The notes beneath the pieces were generated by a model that had not been told where the DNA came from, searched no databases, and saw nothing but the letters and a program-made list of their open reading frames with translations. The translations under genes and the position numbers were made by a program. A stretch of DNA of 64,000 bases from Hymenochaete sp. R1 (Eukaryota > Basidiomycota > Agaricomycetes > Hymenochaetales > Hymenochaetaceae), in contig JAFREE010000058.1 of the NCBI GenBank assembly GCA_019400425.1, positions 1 to 64,000 of the forward strand. The letters run 5' to 3'. Shown in pieces: positions 23,705 to 34,810 of the stretch; position 1 is the first letter of the stretch; every line of letters begins with the position of its first letter.

Positions 23705-26700
23705 CTAGATATTATCCTCCGGCGCCCCATCAATAAGCTTCGCATAGTCTTCGTACGTCGCAAACGTCGGCAACGCCCTTCTTTTCTTCTTTCTCCGTGT
23801 CTCTTCCTTCCTCTCTACACCGTCACCAACCACACCACCTCTCTTCCCGCGCTTACGCTTCTTGCTCGTATTTATTTCGTCATCTTCACCTTCATCTCCA
23901 AATCCTGTCCATTGATCAACAGATCCTTCGGTGTCGACATCAGAATGCGAGCCAAGGTCGGAGTGATACTCGATGAGACCGTCAGGAAACTCTACATCAG
24001 AGAGGCCAATTAGAGAGTCCGCGTCAGAGTCTTCGGCTAGAGAGAACTGATCTCCATCCTCTTCATCGTCGTCGTCATCCTTTTTGTCCTCGTCATCGTC
24101 TTGCATTGCGGAGGCTATTGACGGTTTCTTGTCCTTCCGGTCGCGTTTCGCCTCATTGACCACCTCCTCTGGCGCTTCCCCCTCGCTTTCATCCGATCCG
24201 AACGAGCTTAAGTCATCGCTATCGTCCTCAGACGGGCTCGCTTCACCTGGGTTCAAATCCGGGTTCGTAGTCTGCATGGCCTTCCAGATTTCCGCCTCAC
24301 CCTCGCTATCCTCACTCCCGGCATCTTCATCAGCAGAAGAAAGCTCTTTTTCTTTCTTGGTTATTTTTGACTTCTGCCTAGAAGGTCCGCTCGAGTCTGA
24401 TCCAAATGACGCTGAAGATGCACCATCTTCTTTTTCCGAGTCATTCTCCCTATCGAAGTCGTCGTCGTCACCGTTAGATTGTGCGTCGATGCCCTTCCGC
24501 TTGGCCGCTTGGCTCGATTTGGCCTTCTCCTTTTCGTTCTTCTGCGAGAAAAATTTATGGAAGAAAACCTGTAAAAGTATCGGTGATCAGTCTTGTTAAC
24601 CTAGTCCGGTGTAATACGCTGCACAAACCTGATCAACTGGAACATCCTCCACCTTCCTCTTCCAAAACTTCTCCTCGTTCATCGTCCCCGCCCCAACCCC
24701 AGCCCCCAAATCGATCCCAGTATCTGTAGATCCCTTCATGACCCTGACACTCGTCCCATCCAAGGGTGCCGCACCAGGCTGCATCGCGCTCGTGCCTCTG
24801 GGTTTGGGCTTCTTCGGATTCTTGTACACGAAACGATCAAGGAAGTGGGAAAGAGTGTTGAGTGATAGGTCGGCGGATGCGGTTAGGTCTTTGCCCGCGA
24901 GAAGTTGTGAGGTATGCAGACGAACGGTTGGGTGGTAATGCGAAAGGAGGGGAGTCTAACAGAGCAAGAGATAAGTTCCATATTGCTAGAATTGAGGAGG
25001 GATGGATTAAGAGACTGACTAGTTCCCACATTGGGCTTGACCCCGCGTTTGCGTATTGTGGGTCTCGTTTCTTGGGATCGTATGCTGGTGAATTATCTCC
25101 GTACGAATCTCCTGTAGTCATATCCAATAGACTACGTAGATTAGGCTGAGATTTAAAGAGCTTTGCGGGACGTTAACGACAAGGTATTGGAGGAGGGACA
25201 AGCCAAACGCTCACCTCTCCAAGCAGGAAGAGTCCTCCGGCGATAAATTCCACTCCCCCACTTCCCGAAGCGACGAGCAGCTGCACAAAACGTCTCACGA
25301 ATGCCTTCACTCGCTCCGGCTTTGTGTCCATCTTCAGCGACTTGAGAAGAAGGTTGAGATACATCGCCTGTTTCGACGACGTACTGAGCCGCGTGTCGAA
25401 TAGTGAAGTGTAGAGAGCGCGGTAGTAGCGATCTGCGATAGAAGATGAAAGGGCGTTCGATGAAGATGAGGGGGAAGGGGAGGATGCGAGGGATTGACAA
25501 ATGAGCATGACGAGGCGGAGTGCTTGAATGGAGATATTGAATGTAGATTTGTGAGATATGAGAAACAGAGTATCGATATGCTTGCTAAACCTATATGAAA
25601 GTTGATTATTAATAGCTAATCCGTGGTTCACAATGGATTCCACGAGACTTACTCGACATTATCAAGACCCAGCTTCGCAAACGGCAAGGCGCGGTTGACG
25701 CCAGTCAAAATCGCAGAAGTTAACTTCGAATCAGCGTCCTCCACTTCCGCGAATCCATCTGTGTGTTCTTCTTTCCCTTTCCCCTTCCCTTTCCTGCCTT
25801 TCTCCTCCCACCTTTTCCTCTTTTCCTTCCCATATCTCGAATGATCCGTGGGTTCAGGTGTCCTCTCTTTTCCTTCTCTGACTGCTGGAGACCCAAGAAT
25901 CTCCTTGAACAATTCGAAGTAGAGGTTAATGAGCTGTACAGCAACCGCCCTATCTCCATCCGTTGGCGTGAGCATGATTTGGTTGAGGGTGATGACGGAG
26001 TAGTACTTCGCGTGCTCTTGTTGTAAATCCTTTTTGTCGGACTTGTCTTGGGATTTGACGGTTTTCGGTTTCGACTTGCTGTCGTCCGAGAATTTTAAGT
26101 GCGTCCCGCCGGTACTAGTCATGGAAGTAGAAGAGGTATGCAAAGGTCGGAGGACGATGGAAGAGATTTCTCGTAGGACGACGGCTTTCATAGAAGGATG
26201 CACTTGAAGGAGTTGGAGAAGGTAGTAAGAGGCGCGAGAAGCAACAGGACGTTCCGAATCGCCCTAAAGGTACGATTAGTCGAGGAACGGGGAGGGGGGG
26301 GGGGCAGGGGTTTAGACATACTAGCTTATTGGCAAGTAATCGTAACAAGTTTTGTTCTTGCTCGGGCTTGTCACGTAAGAGATTGAAGATGAGAGTTACA
26401 GCTTGCAGTCGGATGTAAGGAAGGGGGTCCAATGACAGAGTCTAAACTAGTAGATTAGTAAAGACGAAGAAGGCTGCAGCGCTAACGTGCTTACCTCAAG
26501 TAACTGCAGGATACTGAAGAAGTATTTCTTGAGCCAGTCCTCAAAGTACCACGCAAGCAAGTGCTTGTTTGTCACCTCCGGATGCGAAAAGGGTTGGTCA
26601 ACGAAGTACTTGAGTTTCCTATCTGGTGCTCCTCCGCCATTCCACCAATCGCATATAGCGCGTAACGCCTTCAAGCTCTCCTCCCTCCCTTTCTTCTGCC

Positions 26701-27611
26701 CCATACCCCTCAAATTCTCCAATGCGCGGGTATTATGTATGGGGCTGCTCTGCGCCATGAGGGTGAGTGCGGACAGGCGATCACTAAGTGTACCGCTTGT
26801 GAGTACACGTTGGAGGAAGGCGGCGTCGGAGGACGACGCTGTAAGCTTGTTTGCGTCTGTTGCACGCTCGTACGCTTCTAGCTCGGCTCTGTGTAGAGCC
26901 GCTGCTTGTTCCTGCTTTGAGCTGAGAGCTTGGGCTGATAAGGTCGCGAGGGAGGATTTTGATGATCCAAGGGTTGATAGGACGGAGTACCATTGCGGCG
27001 TTGGGTCCACTAGCTATCATAGAAACGAATCAACGTCCGAACAAGGATGGACAATAGGACAACAACGCACCAGTCTCGAGTTGGGCCCGACTTTTGGCAT
27101 TTTGATGTCCAGCTTTTCTTTTCCTTCGCTCGAGGTAGTTCTCTTTGGTTGTAGCGGAGGCTTCTCGGGCTCATTGGGCGCCGTTGCTCTATCCGTTAGT
27201 TCCTGTCCTTCATCTGCAGATTCGTTGCTGCATTCCTCGTCGTCAACATCTTCGAGCTCTGTTGGTATTACAGAAGAGAAGTTCAGACCCTTCATAAATC
27301 TTGCGAGGTCTTTGGACAAGGAGGGCTATAAGCGGTAAAAGTTAAACCGATTGTTAAAGAGTGCAATGGCCACTATAACTCACATCTGGAGCTCCGCTTC
27401 CTCCGATCGCGCCCCTTTCATTGTCGCTATCGAGATTCTTCAGGAGTTCGTAGTCTTCTTCATCTCCACCAAGAATTAGAATGTCCTCCTTCCTCAAGCT
27501 ATGCATCCCAGCGCCATTTATGACATCGACCTCATGCTTGCCTTGAGTCTTATCGGTCGGTTTTTGTCTTCGTTCTGATTTATCTTTGGGCTGTGCCGCC
27601 TTCTTCTTCAT
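23705..27611 (-). CDS. MAK21: Noc1/Mak21 ribosome biogenesis factor (CBF/Mak21 domain)
   Basis: Nucleolar factor that, with Noc2, escorts early pre-60S particles. The ATG at 27611 opens MKKKAAQPKDKSERR, a basic N-terminus. About ten exons run to the stop at 23705. Conserved blocks include NKHLLAWYFEDWLKKYFF, LPYIRLQAVTLIFNLLRDKP, RPVASRASYYLLQLLQVHP, VSVITLNQIMLT-like AKYYSVITLNQIML, YYRALYTSLFDTRL and MYLNLLLKSLKMDTKPERV. The C-terminal third is very acidic and Lys-rich (about 23800-24560), a normal trait of nucleolar Noc proteins, and ends ATYEDYAKLIDGAPEDNI. A Lys/Glu/Arg-rich insert near 25760-25880 lies within the CBF region. A C-run of about ten bases lies in one intron (about 26291-26305). 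Confidence 0.92.
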
Positions 27612-28000
27612 TTCTCGCCCCTCACCCTTCTTTTAGAGTAGTAGGCGCTGGGTATTTGAATTGGTAGGAAGGATAGAAGGGCTAGTAGTGCAATAGGCGG
27701 TGTTTGGGAAATTGAAAATGTCGGCATGATCGACGCGCTCGAGCGTACTGTGGCTAAGTTTGGGCAAATGGCGTTCGTTCTCTATCGCTCACCTTCCTTA
27801 CTTGCTCTGACAGCTTTCACCATCATTGATGGCCGACAGACCACGCCGCGCTCAGCATCTGACTCGTTACTCATGGGAAACGCCGTTCTATAGACATGGC
27901 AATGGCACACGAGCGTCTCCTACGAAGTATTTAGCTGAAAGGTGAAGGTAAGAGACTCTGAACATAAACACTCTCATCCCTAGTCTCCTTATCAATCTTC
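27612..28000. other. Divergent promoter NOC1 / phosphatase 1
   Basis: About 390 bp between head-to-head genes. I see no ORF of note and no clear TATA element. It should hold both promoters. Confidence 0.5.
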
Positions 28001-28766
28001 ATGACTGTCCCGCTACTTCGATTTCAACTTGTTCGTCATGGTCAGACACTCTGCAATGTTCAGGGTAGATCCCAAGGCCAGCTTAACACCCCTGAAACTT
28101 TCCTCAATGAAGTCGGGCTGGCCCAGTCTATAGCTTGTGGAGAAAGGCTGCGCGATGAAGAGTTCGATGAAGCTCATTCGAGCGATCTTACTCGTGCTAT
28201 ACAAGTGAGTAGCATAAACCTCTATGAAGTCTATCACTGATCGAGACTTCAGACAGCCAAATGCATCACCAGTTATCACCCAAACCTAGGATTATCCCAA
28301 GACGAGAGTCTCCGTGAAATTGTGAGTGATAAGTAGTGTCTGACTGTGTACAGTGCTCATTGACGCACTGCAGGGTCGGGGTGACTTTGAGGGTGCTGAT
28401 GATAAAGACGTACGCATCTTGAGGAAAAAATCAAACATCGATTATGGAGAGACCATCGAAGAGTAAGCCTTTTTCAAATTGGACTTCAGCGACACCTGAA
28501 CTACTTTCCTTAGTTTCGACAGGCGTGTTCTTCACTGGTGGAGAGATAACGTGGCACGTTTGTTGGCTGTATCGCAGGAGAACGGGACCCCAAAGAATAT
28601 ACTAGTTGTCACGCACAACCAGAATATACAGCGTCTCGTAAGACAGCTAATACCAAGGCGGCAAAAGAGAAGCTGCAAGAATACTTCTGTCACTATAATT
28701 GAGGTTTACGAAAACGGGGAAGAAGCGATGACAACTTATTGTGATAGGTCACATTGGGAATACTAA
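28001..28766 (+). CDS. Histidine phosphatase (phosphoglycerate mutase-like), copy 1
   Basis: Exons 28001-28204, 28253-28321, 28374-28462 and 28514-28766 give 204 aa. The phosphoacceptor motif is LVRHGQT (residues 9-15), followed by the paired substrate-site segments SSDLTRAIQTAKCI and YGETIEDFDRRV. The second catalytic histidine lies in VVTHNQNIQ, where most members, including the neighbour, have SHG. The family covers small-molecule phosphatases such as fructose-2,6-bisphosphatase/TIGAR-like enzymes and cofactor-dependent mutases; the short size favours a phosphatase. Substrate unknown. A paralogue follows 330 bp downstream in the same direction with matching exon layout, so the pair arose by tandem duplication. 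Confidence 0.87.
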
Positions 28767-29092
28767 CTGTGTTCCAAACGGTTTAAGTTCTCTCAAATTG
28801 TTGACAGTTCTATTACCTGCACGAGCTCGATATTTTATGATGCAATGTTTCGCTTTTTTTAGGAGTACGTTATTTTACGCTATGAAACTTATATATAAAA
28901 TTGGAAAGTCCAGACGACCCAGATTTGTTCAAGTCGTTGAACTTTGAGACGACGGAAGCAAAAGACGAGAATGATCGACGGCTAACTTAATCCTGTGAGT
29001 GAGGGATCACAGGGATCAACAAAGTAAAACAACGCGTGCTCCGAGTCAAACTCAATTGTGCTCTCTTTGACCAGCTTTGACCAGCATCCCTC
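28767..29092. other. Spacer between tandem phosphatases
   Basis: About 330 bp with no recognisable coding or RNA feature; it should hold the copy 1 terminator and the copy 2 promoter. Confidence 0.5.
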
Positions 29093-30999
29093 ATGCATCG
29101 GCACACATCAAGACATGCTCATTCACAACGTCACTCACAGCAGCCCAGCCAGTCCAGTGGATTAACGCATCCTCCAGTCGCTGGGGTATATCCTCATCCC
29201 AGAAAGGCGGAGTCTCGGAAGTCTCGCCCACCTCCCGTTGTCCGACTGTGGCTCATCAGGCATGGAGAGACAGACTGTAATCGACAAGGAATCGTGCAGG
29301 GGATGATGGACACAGATCTCAATGAGGAAGGTATAAGGCAGGCGCATGTTGTCGGTGAAAGACTGAAGGAAACCAAATTCGCTGCGGCACTTACCAGTGA
29401 TTTGAAGCGGGCGCACCTTGTGAGCGGAATGTCCCATATAATGATTGTGGCGAATTGAACAATTTTTCTGGATTAGACCGCGCAGATAATCATGCAACAC
29501 CAGCTTGGCGATACCGTCCAGTTAGAGGTAGACACAGACCTTCGTGAACGAGTGAGTCCCATTCTACACAATAGTACGAGGCGATCTCAACAAGTACTTT
29601 CGCAGTCATGCGGAGATCGGGAAGGGAAAAGGTCGGAAGAGTACAGGAAAATGAAGATAACAAATTATGGGGAACCTGACGCAGTGTGAGGATTCGCCTT
29701 TTCCTTGTTGGTGCTTGTTACTGAGAGATTTCTAGGTTCGCAAAACGTATTTTCAATTGGTGGACTACGACCATCACAGCGAACCTCCCCAGATGCTCAC
29801 AACGTTCTGAGGTACCTGACGTTCTTATTGTGAGTCACGGCGCCTACATATCGATGCTCGTTCGCCTTCTACTGGCCGAACGCGTCGTGGACAATGTCCA
29901 AAATGTGCGACTTCGTGGATGTCATAACACATCCGTGACTACAATTGAGATGCCCTTGAAAGGACCGGGAGTCCTCGTCCGATACGCAAGTATGAGCCAC
30001 CTGGCGACACCTGTTGTGGAGGACAATGTGGATGAAGAATCGGTTGGGCTCTCGAAAGAATCGTCGAGTGATTGCCATTTGGAACACCGTCGAAGGTCAT
30101 CTCATGGTTCTCGTAGGAGACGTGCGAGTGGGTCCTTGATTTCCCACAGTAATAGCGCGGAGTTGGATAACTGTACTCATCTGGACCATCCAACCAAACG
30201 TAGCGACGACGGAGATCATTCTGGGAGGTATTCGTACCGTTCTTCGAGTCCTCGGAGGAAAGGAATGAAGACTTCAACATCAGCCCAATTACAATCCATG
30301 TCTGCAGACGCGGACCCGCAAGATACAGAAAAAGAGCCAGATACATCATCGAGTAGCCGCCGCAAGCACATTTATGAATATACATTCTCCTCCAAACACC
30401 CAAGTTCGTCGCCTTCCGGTAACAAGGAGAAACGCTCTCTCATATATCCGAACGATGTTGCAAGGCCGTGGAACGTGAATTCCAATGCCGCTCCAAATAA
30501 TGCGGAGGCGGACGATGCTTTCAAAGTTCCAGCAGTTGCCTTCAAACCTGATCGTAGAGCTTCGAGCTCAGGTTCCCGTGCTCAAATTAGTTACACGCGC
30601 TCGCGAGAGCGGGAAGATGGTCCTACTGGTCGAACCTTTTATTCAAAATCAGCTACAAACAGACCTCCGGGATCAGTCTCAATGAATGAGCATCCGATGC
30701 GTGCTCGTTTGCCGTCGAGTTCCTCAGCTCGCAAAATGCATATAGATAGAGACGAGGGGATAGATGCTTTCGAGGCCAGCTCTAGCCATCCTCAAATAGA
30801 AGCCGATTTCGATGCTCCAGCCTGGCCCTCTTTCGGGTCTAGGGACGAGCAAGATAAACCAACCTTAGCGCCTTCAAGAGGGCAAGCGGGCGCATGGGGT
30901 GGTGTTCCGCGTGGTTCCAGGTCCTCGTATGGTTCATACTCATACCATTCGTCGGATCAGAGTCCTGAACATGCTACTTCATACCGGAATATGCCTTAG
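29093..30999 (+). CDS. Histidine phosphatase copy 2 with long disordered C-terminal tail
   Basis: Exons 29093-29419, 29477-29551, 29606-29685 and 29736-30999 give 581 aa. After a His/Ser-rich leader of about 50 residues the catalytic domain carries WLIRHGETDCNRQG, SDLKRAHLTAQIIM, NYGEPDAVFAKR and IVSHGAYISML, the canonical histidine phosphatase signatures. Exon boundaries match copy 1, which supports tandem duplication. Past about residue 250 the protein becomes a hydrophilic tail of about 330 residues, rich in Ser, Arg, Asp and Pro (RRRSSHGSRRRRASGS, then SYGSYSYHSSDQSPEHA). It has no repeats or domain I recognise. The tail lies in the same exon as the SHG motif without a stop, so it belongs to the gene. 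It may be a phosphorylation or targeting region; this is inference. Confidence 0.87.
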
Positions 31000-31521
31000 A
31001 TGCACCGACCACAAGAAAAACACGCTTCCAACGTACACGAACAGATGCGCTTACGATATCGATGACGAAAGGAACGCGTCATTATTCTTGGACCGACAGA
31101 AAATGGAAATACGAACATGATACCCTAATAACAGACAAATTTTGTTTGTAGCCCTAGCTGCACACTGCAGCACGACAACTAGATTGTTTTGTAATAAGCT
31201 GTGATGCTGCTGTATACTTTGCCTGTAAATTGTATCGTTATAAAGATGTTCTTGTGATCATATTTCACCGTCTGAGAAGAGAAGGTCCGAGGGAAGGTTG
31301 GTAGTGCGGAGAAGCGGAAGCCACGTTCATTGACAATATTGATCAAGGCGGTGCAAAACTGAATTGAGCAAATGCTTGGCCGCCGATTCCGAATGGAACG
31401 GTTCGTCCGAACTTGCCTTGTTATCGAGTCCTTTTTCGTTCAGCCCCCCGAGCTGCGTTCACGTCGCTCACCCACCCTTTCCTTCCTCCCTTCACCACCT
31501 ACCAACACCACCACTAGCTCA
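31000..31521. other. Intergenic: phosphatase 2 3' flank and CAX promoter
   Basis: About 520 bp. A C/T-rich stretch just before the CAX ATG (31430-31520) looks like a leader or promoter. No other feature is seen. Confidence 0.5.
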
Positions 31522-33682
31522 ATGTCGCAACCAAACGAGCGCACAGCTCTACTCAACGGGAGCGGAGACACAGAGTCTCTCAATGGCCACGCGAATGGTA
31601 ACTCGGATAACCTTCCCTTCGCCGCACGCGTCCTCAAAACCATGAAGGCAGAGGGAGAGCCATCCTGGGCCGCCTCGTACAGATTCTTCTTCTTCGGATC
31701 CTGGCTCAACGTATTGCTCGTATTCGTGCCACTCAGTTTCCTGAGCCACCATTTGAACTGGGATGCTGCATTGCGTTTTGTGTTTTCGTTCATTGCCATA
31801 ATGCCGTTGGCAAAGGTGCGTTTGTGTTCATTGAAGAAAAGAGGAACTTATTCCTACTTGTTTATGTTCTGTGGCGTTATGTGTAGTTGTTAGGGGATGC
31901 AACAGAGCAGCTGTCTTTGAGGCTCGGTCAAACGCTCTCTGGATTACTCAATGCGTCATTTGGAAACGCAGTTGAGATCATCGTTGGTGTCGCTGCTCTC
32001 CTTCAAGGTATGCTTCAATTACTGCACCCTCTTCACTCGTGGCGTCATCTTATTTGACATGCTATAGGCGAAATCCGCATCGTACAGACATCTGTAGGCT
32101 ACCGATATTGGTCTGAGACATGATGCGGTGCTAAACAAGACTTTGTAGATGCTCGGTTCAATACTCTCCAACTTGCTTCTGGTCCTTGGCTGTTCCTTCC
32201 TTGCTGGTGAGGACCATACGATTAGCTTGTACTGCTCGTTCATCTTACCTTTTGCTCATAGCTGGAACAAAACGGTCCGAGAATGAATTCCAGCCAACCG
32301 CCGCGCAAGCGTGAGTGATTAATTCCTGTGCTTTCCCTTTCCCATGCTTATCGATCCGTATCCGCAGTTCGGCATCGGTGAGACCATACTCTTGCTGCAT
32401 ATTCTTGGATGATTGCTTACCCTTGATTTCTGAAAGCTCATGTCATTGGCATGCATCAGTATGTGCATTTAGTCTCCTCTAGTGAGAGACACCCTTTGAA
32501 CTTGACCGTGACGCTAGCTCTTGTCATTCCTGCGGCATACCATAGCTCTAAGCTAGCGACAGAAGAACCCTTCAGCAATGGCGAAGGATCTTTCAAGGCT
32601 CTTTACAAGTCTTTCGCTCTCGAGTCAGGCCAGCTTCTCCCTCATGATCCTTCAAGGTCTGGCCTTCTCGCCATCTCTCGCGGAACGGCTATTATCTTGC
32701 TGCTCGTCTATATCGGGTACCTCATCTTCCAAGTAAGTAACATTTTGAAAATGTCAAACTCTTATCTTACTTACATGTTATCGCTTAGCTCCGTACCCAC
32801 GCTAGTCTCTTTGAAAGGGAAGAGGATGATTCTGAAGAGGAGACACAAGAAATGAGCGTAGTCGCAGCTTGTGTTGCGTGCGTGAAGCGATATTCGAGAT
32901 ATGAGCTCATACTGATCTTTGTTACAGTCTCTTGGGAATCACTGTCGTCACGTCCTTCTGTGCTGATTACCGTGCGCCACAGTCCCTTATCTTCTCGCTG
33001 CAATCTTTAACTCATCCTGCCCTTTAGTGGTCGCATCAATCGAAGAAACGGCAACCAGGTATCACATACCTAAGGCGTTCATCGGTATCATTCTACTGCC
33101 CATCGTTGCGAATGCTGCGGAACATGTTACCTCTGTCTGGATGGCTATGAAAGATAAAACAGAGTTGACAATTGGCATTTGCGTTGGAAGCTCGATCGTA
33201 AGCAACATGAAAATATATCGAGGCTTTGTTTCTCACGGCTATTCACATCTGCACAGCAAATCGCAACTTTTGTCGTGCCACTCCTCGTCATCGTCGGGTG
33301 GATGTACGTATTGATTGTTACCTAGACTGTCGCAGCACTCTAATCTCCGAATCCTAGATCTGGCCATGAGCTCACCCTTTTCTTCGCCGACTTTGAGACC
33401 ATCACTCTCTTCGTCTCTGTTTTTCTTGTCAACCTATTGATTATGTACGTCACTAGTTCAATCTCGTCCATCGCATATACTGACCTTTTGTCCAAAAGGG
33501 ATGGCAAGTCCAACTATATGGAAGGTCTTATGTAAGTTTGCAATTCGAAGCTTCTGATTTATCAAATCTTACACGCTCTTCAGGCTTGTGGCACTTTACG
33601 TTGTCATTGCGTTGGCTTGTGAGTCCAATTCATTTGGCTGCAGCACACTTACTCATCCTTATCTGCAGTCTGGGTCTCATAA
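31522..33682 (+). CDS. VCX1: Vacuolar-type Ca2+/H+ exchanger (CAX family)
   Basis: Proton-coupled calcium antiporter, expected in the vacuolar membrane. Sixteen exons sum to 1314 nt, or 437 aa, normal for fungal CAX. The ATG at 31522 gives MSQPNERTALLNGSG, a soluble N-terminus. Eleven or so membrane segments follow. Both alpha-repeat ion-selectivity motifs are present: GNAVEIIVGVAALLQGE in the first half and ANAAEHVTSVWMAMKDK in the second. An acidic loop (FEREEDDSEEETQE) lies between the halves, as expected. Exon 6 is a 10-nt micro-exon (32368-32377), and the last coding exon is only 14 nt (33669-33682). The protein ends ALAFWVS. The symbol is by similarity to yeast Vcx1; other CAX paralogues are possible. 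Confidence 0.92.
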
Positions 33683-34810
33683 ATGTCCATTTCGACGTTT
33701 CCCATGTCTCTTTCTCCAAATGACAAATATACGTTCATTCAAATGGTTTTATCTCTCCCTTCTCGCGCTACCCCTTTCCTTTTTTATCATATGTCCAGTC
33801 GTATCCTTACGTGTTCCCCGTATCGCACATCTTAAATTTCTTACTCCCTGTTTCCACAACTTACTCTTTGTTAGTTTAAATTATTACTTCGACCTTGATT
33901 GCAGCTCCTCTATTTTCTGCCTTATTTTTCCCGGGGGTTCTTTTCACCCATCTGCCTAGCTGATCATAGTGATACCTTTAACATTAGTACTTTTGTTGTT
34001 GTTGTGAGCTAATATCATCGCAGCTCCAATTTTGAGCACTGAGAACTTACATCCATATTTTAAGTAGCGTCTCAGCCATTGTACACTTAACAGTGGCTTT
34101 CAGCCCCTCGCGAGCTTTCGCGGATGGGTGACGAATACCAACGCGTCAACATATGTCAACAACGCGGCATGTAACTGCATGTGGTGGTGTTGAGAAAGTG
34201 CACAGCTTTTGCTTACATATGTTTGGTTTGTTATTTGTACCTGTGAGTCCCGACAAGCGAGCTTTTTTTGAGCTCGGCAAAAAGTCTGTGCCGCGTTCCT
34301 TTCATTTGAACGACCATCGGCAAAGAAAACTTCAAACTCTCTTCGACTTGAACTGGACAAATGGTTTCTCGGCCTGAACATCTACTAGTATTGGTGGTCA
34401 GCCTGAAAGTTCTGGTGGTCGGAGCGCCAATGTCTGCCACCTTAGTCTCATTCTGAATGGCGGTTCTTCTCGTCTCTCGCCGATCGCCTGTCGATACTAC
34501 TTGAATACGGCAAAAACTCTCCCACTTTATTGCTATCGACATTTTCACAGTTTCGATGTGCACATTTTTTTTCATTCGCGTCTCAAATTGTGTTTGACAA
34601 TGCAATGCATCTAGACTATGACTAGACGGAGTGCAGGCTGAACTTGGTCACCAAATCATCGAAGCATCATCCAGCCAGATTCAAAATGTCGTTGTTGTGG
34701 TCTACCCAAAAGCTGTGCTAATACCTACGGCTGACAGGTGAGGAAATAACATAAAGAACTGGCTCTCTCGTCCACTTCCAATCTCCCCATCCTTTGACAT
34801 TTTGTTCATC
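33683..34810. other. Intergenic region CAX / unknown acidic protein
   Basis: About 1.13 kb, AT-rich and T-rich after the CAX stop. No ORF with recognisable motifs, tRNA or repeat is seen. Confidence 0.5.

Noticed and set aside
24240..24275. tRNA-like B-box string (GGTTCAAATCC)
   Set aside because: It lies in the NOC1 coding sequence, and no A-box or cloverleaf can be formed around it.
26487..27338. Plus-strand ORF of 283 codons
   Set aside because: Antisense of NOC1 exons that carry the conserved CBF-domain sequence; its own translation has no motif.
28001..30999. The two phosphatases as one bifunctional gene
   Set aside because: Copy 1 ends with a stop in a complete catalytic domain, and 326 bp of non-coding sequence separate them.
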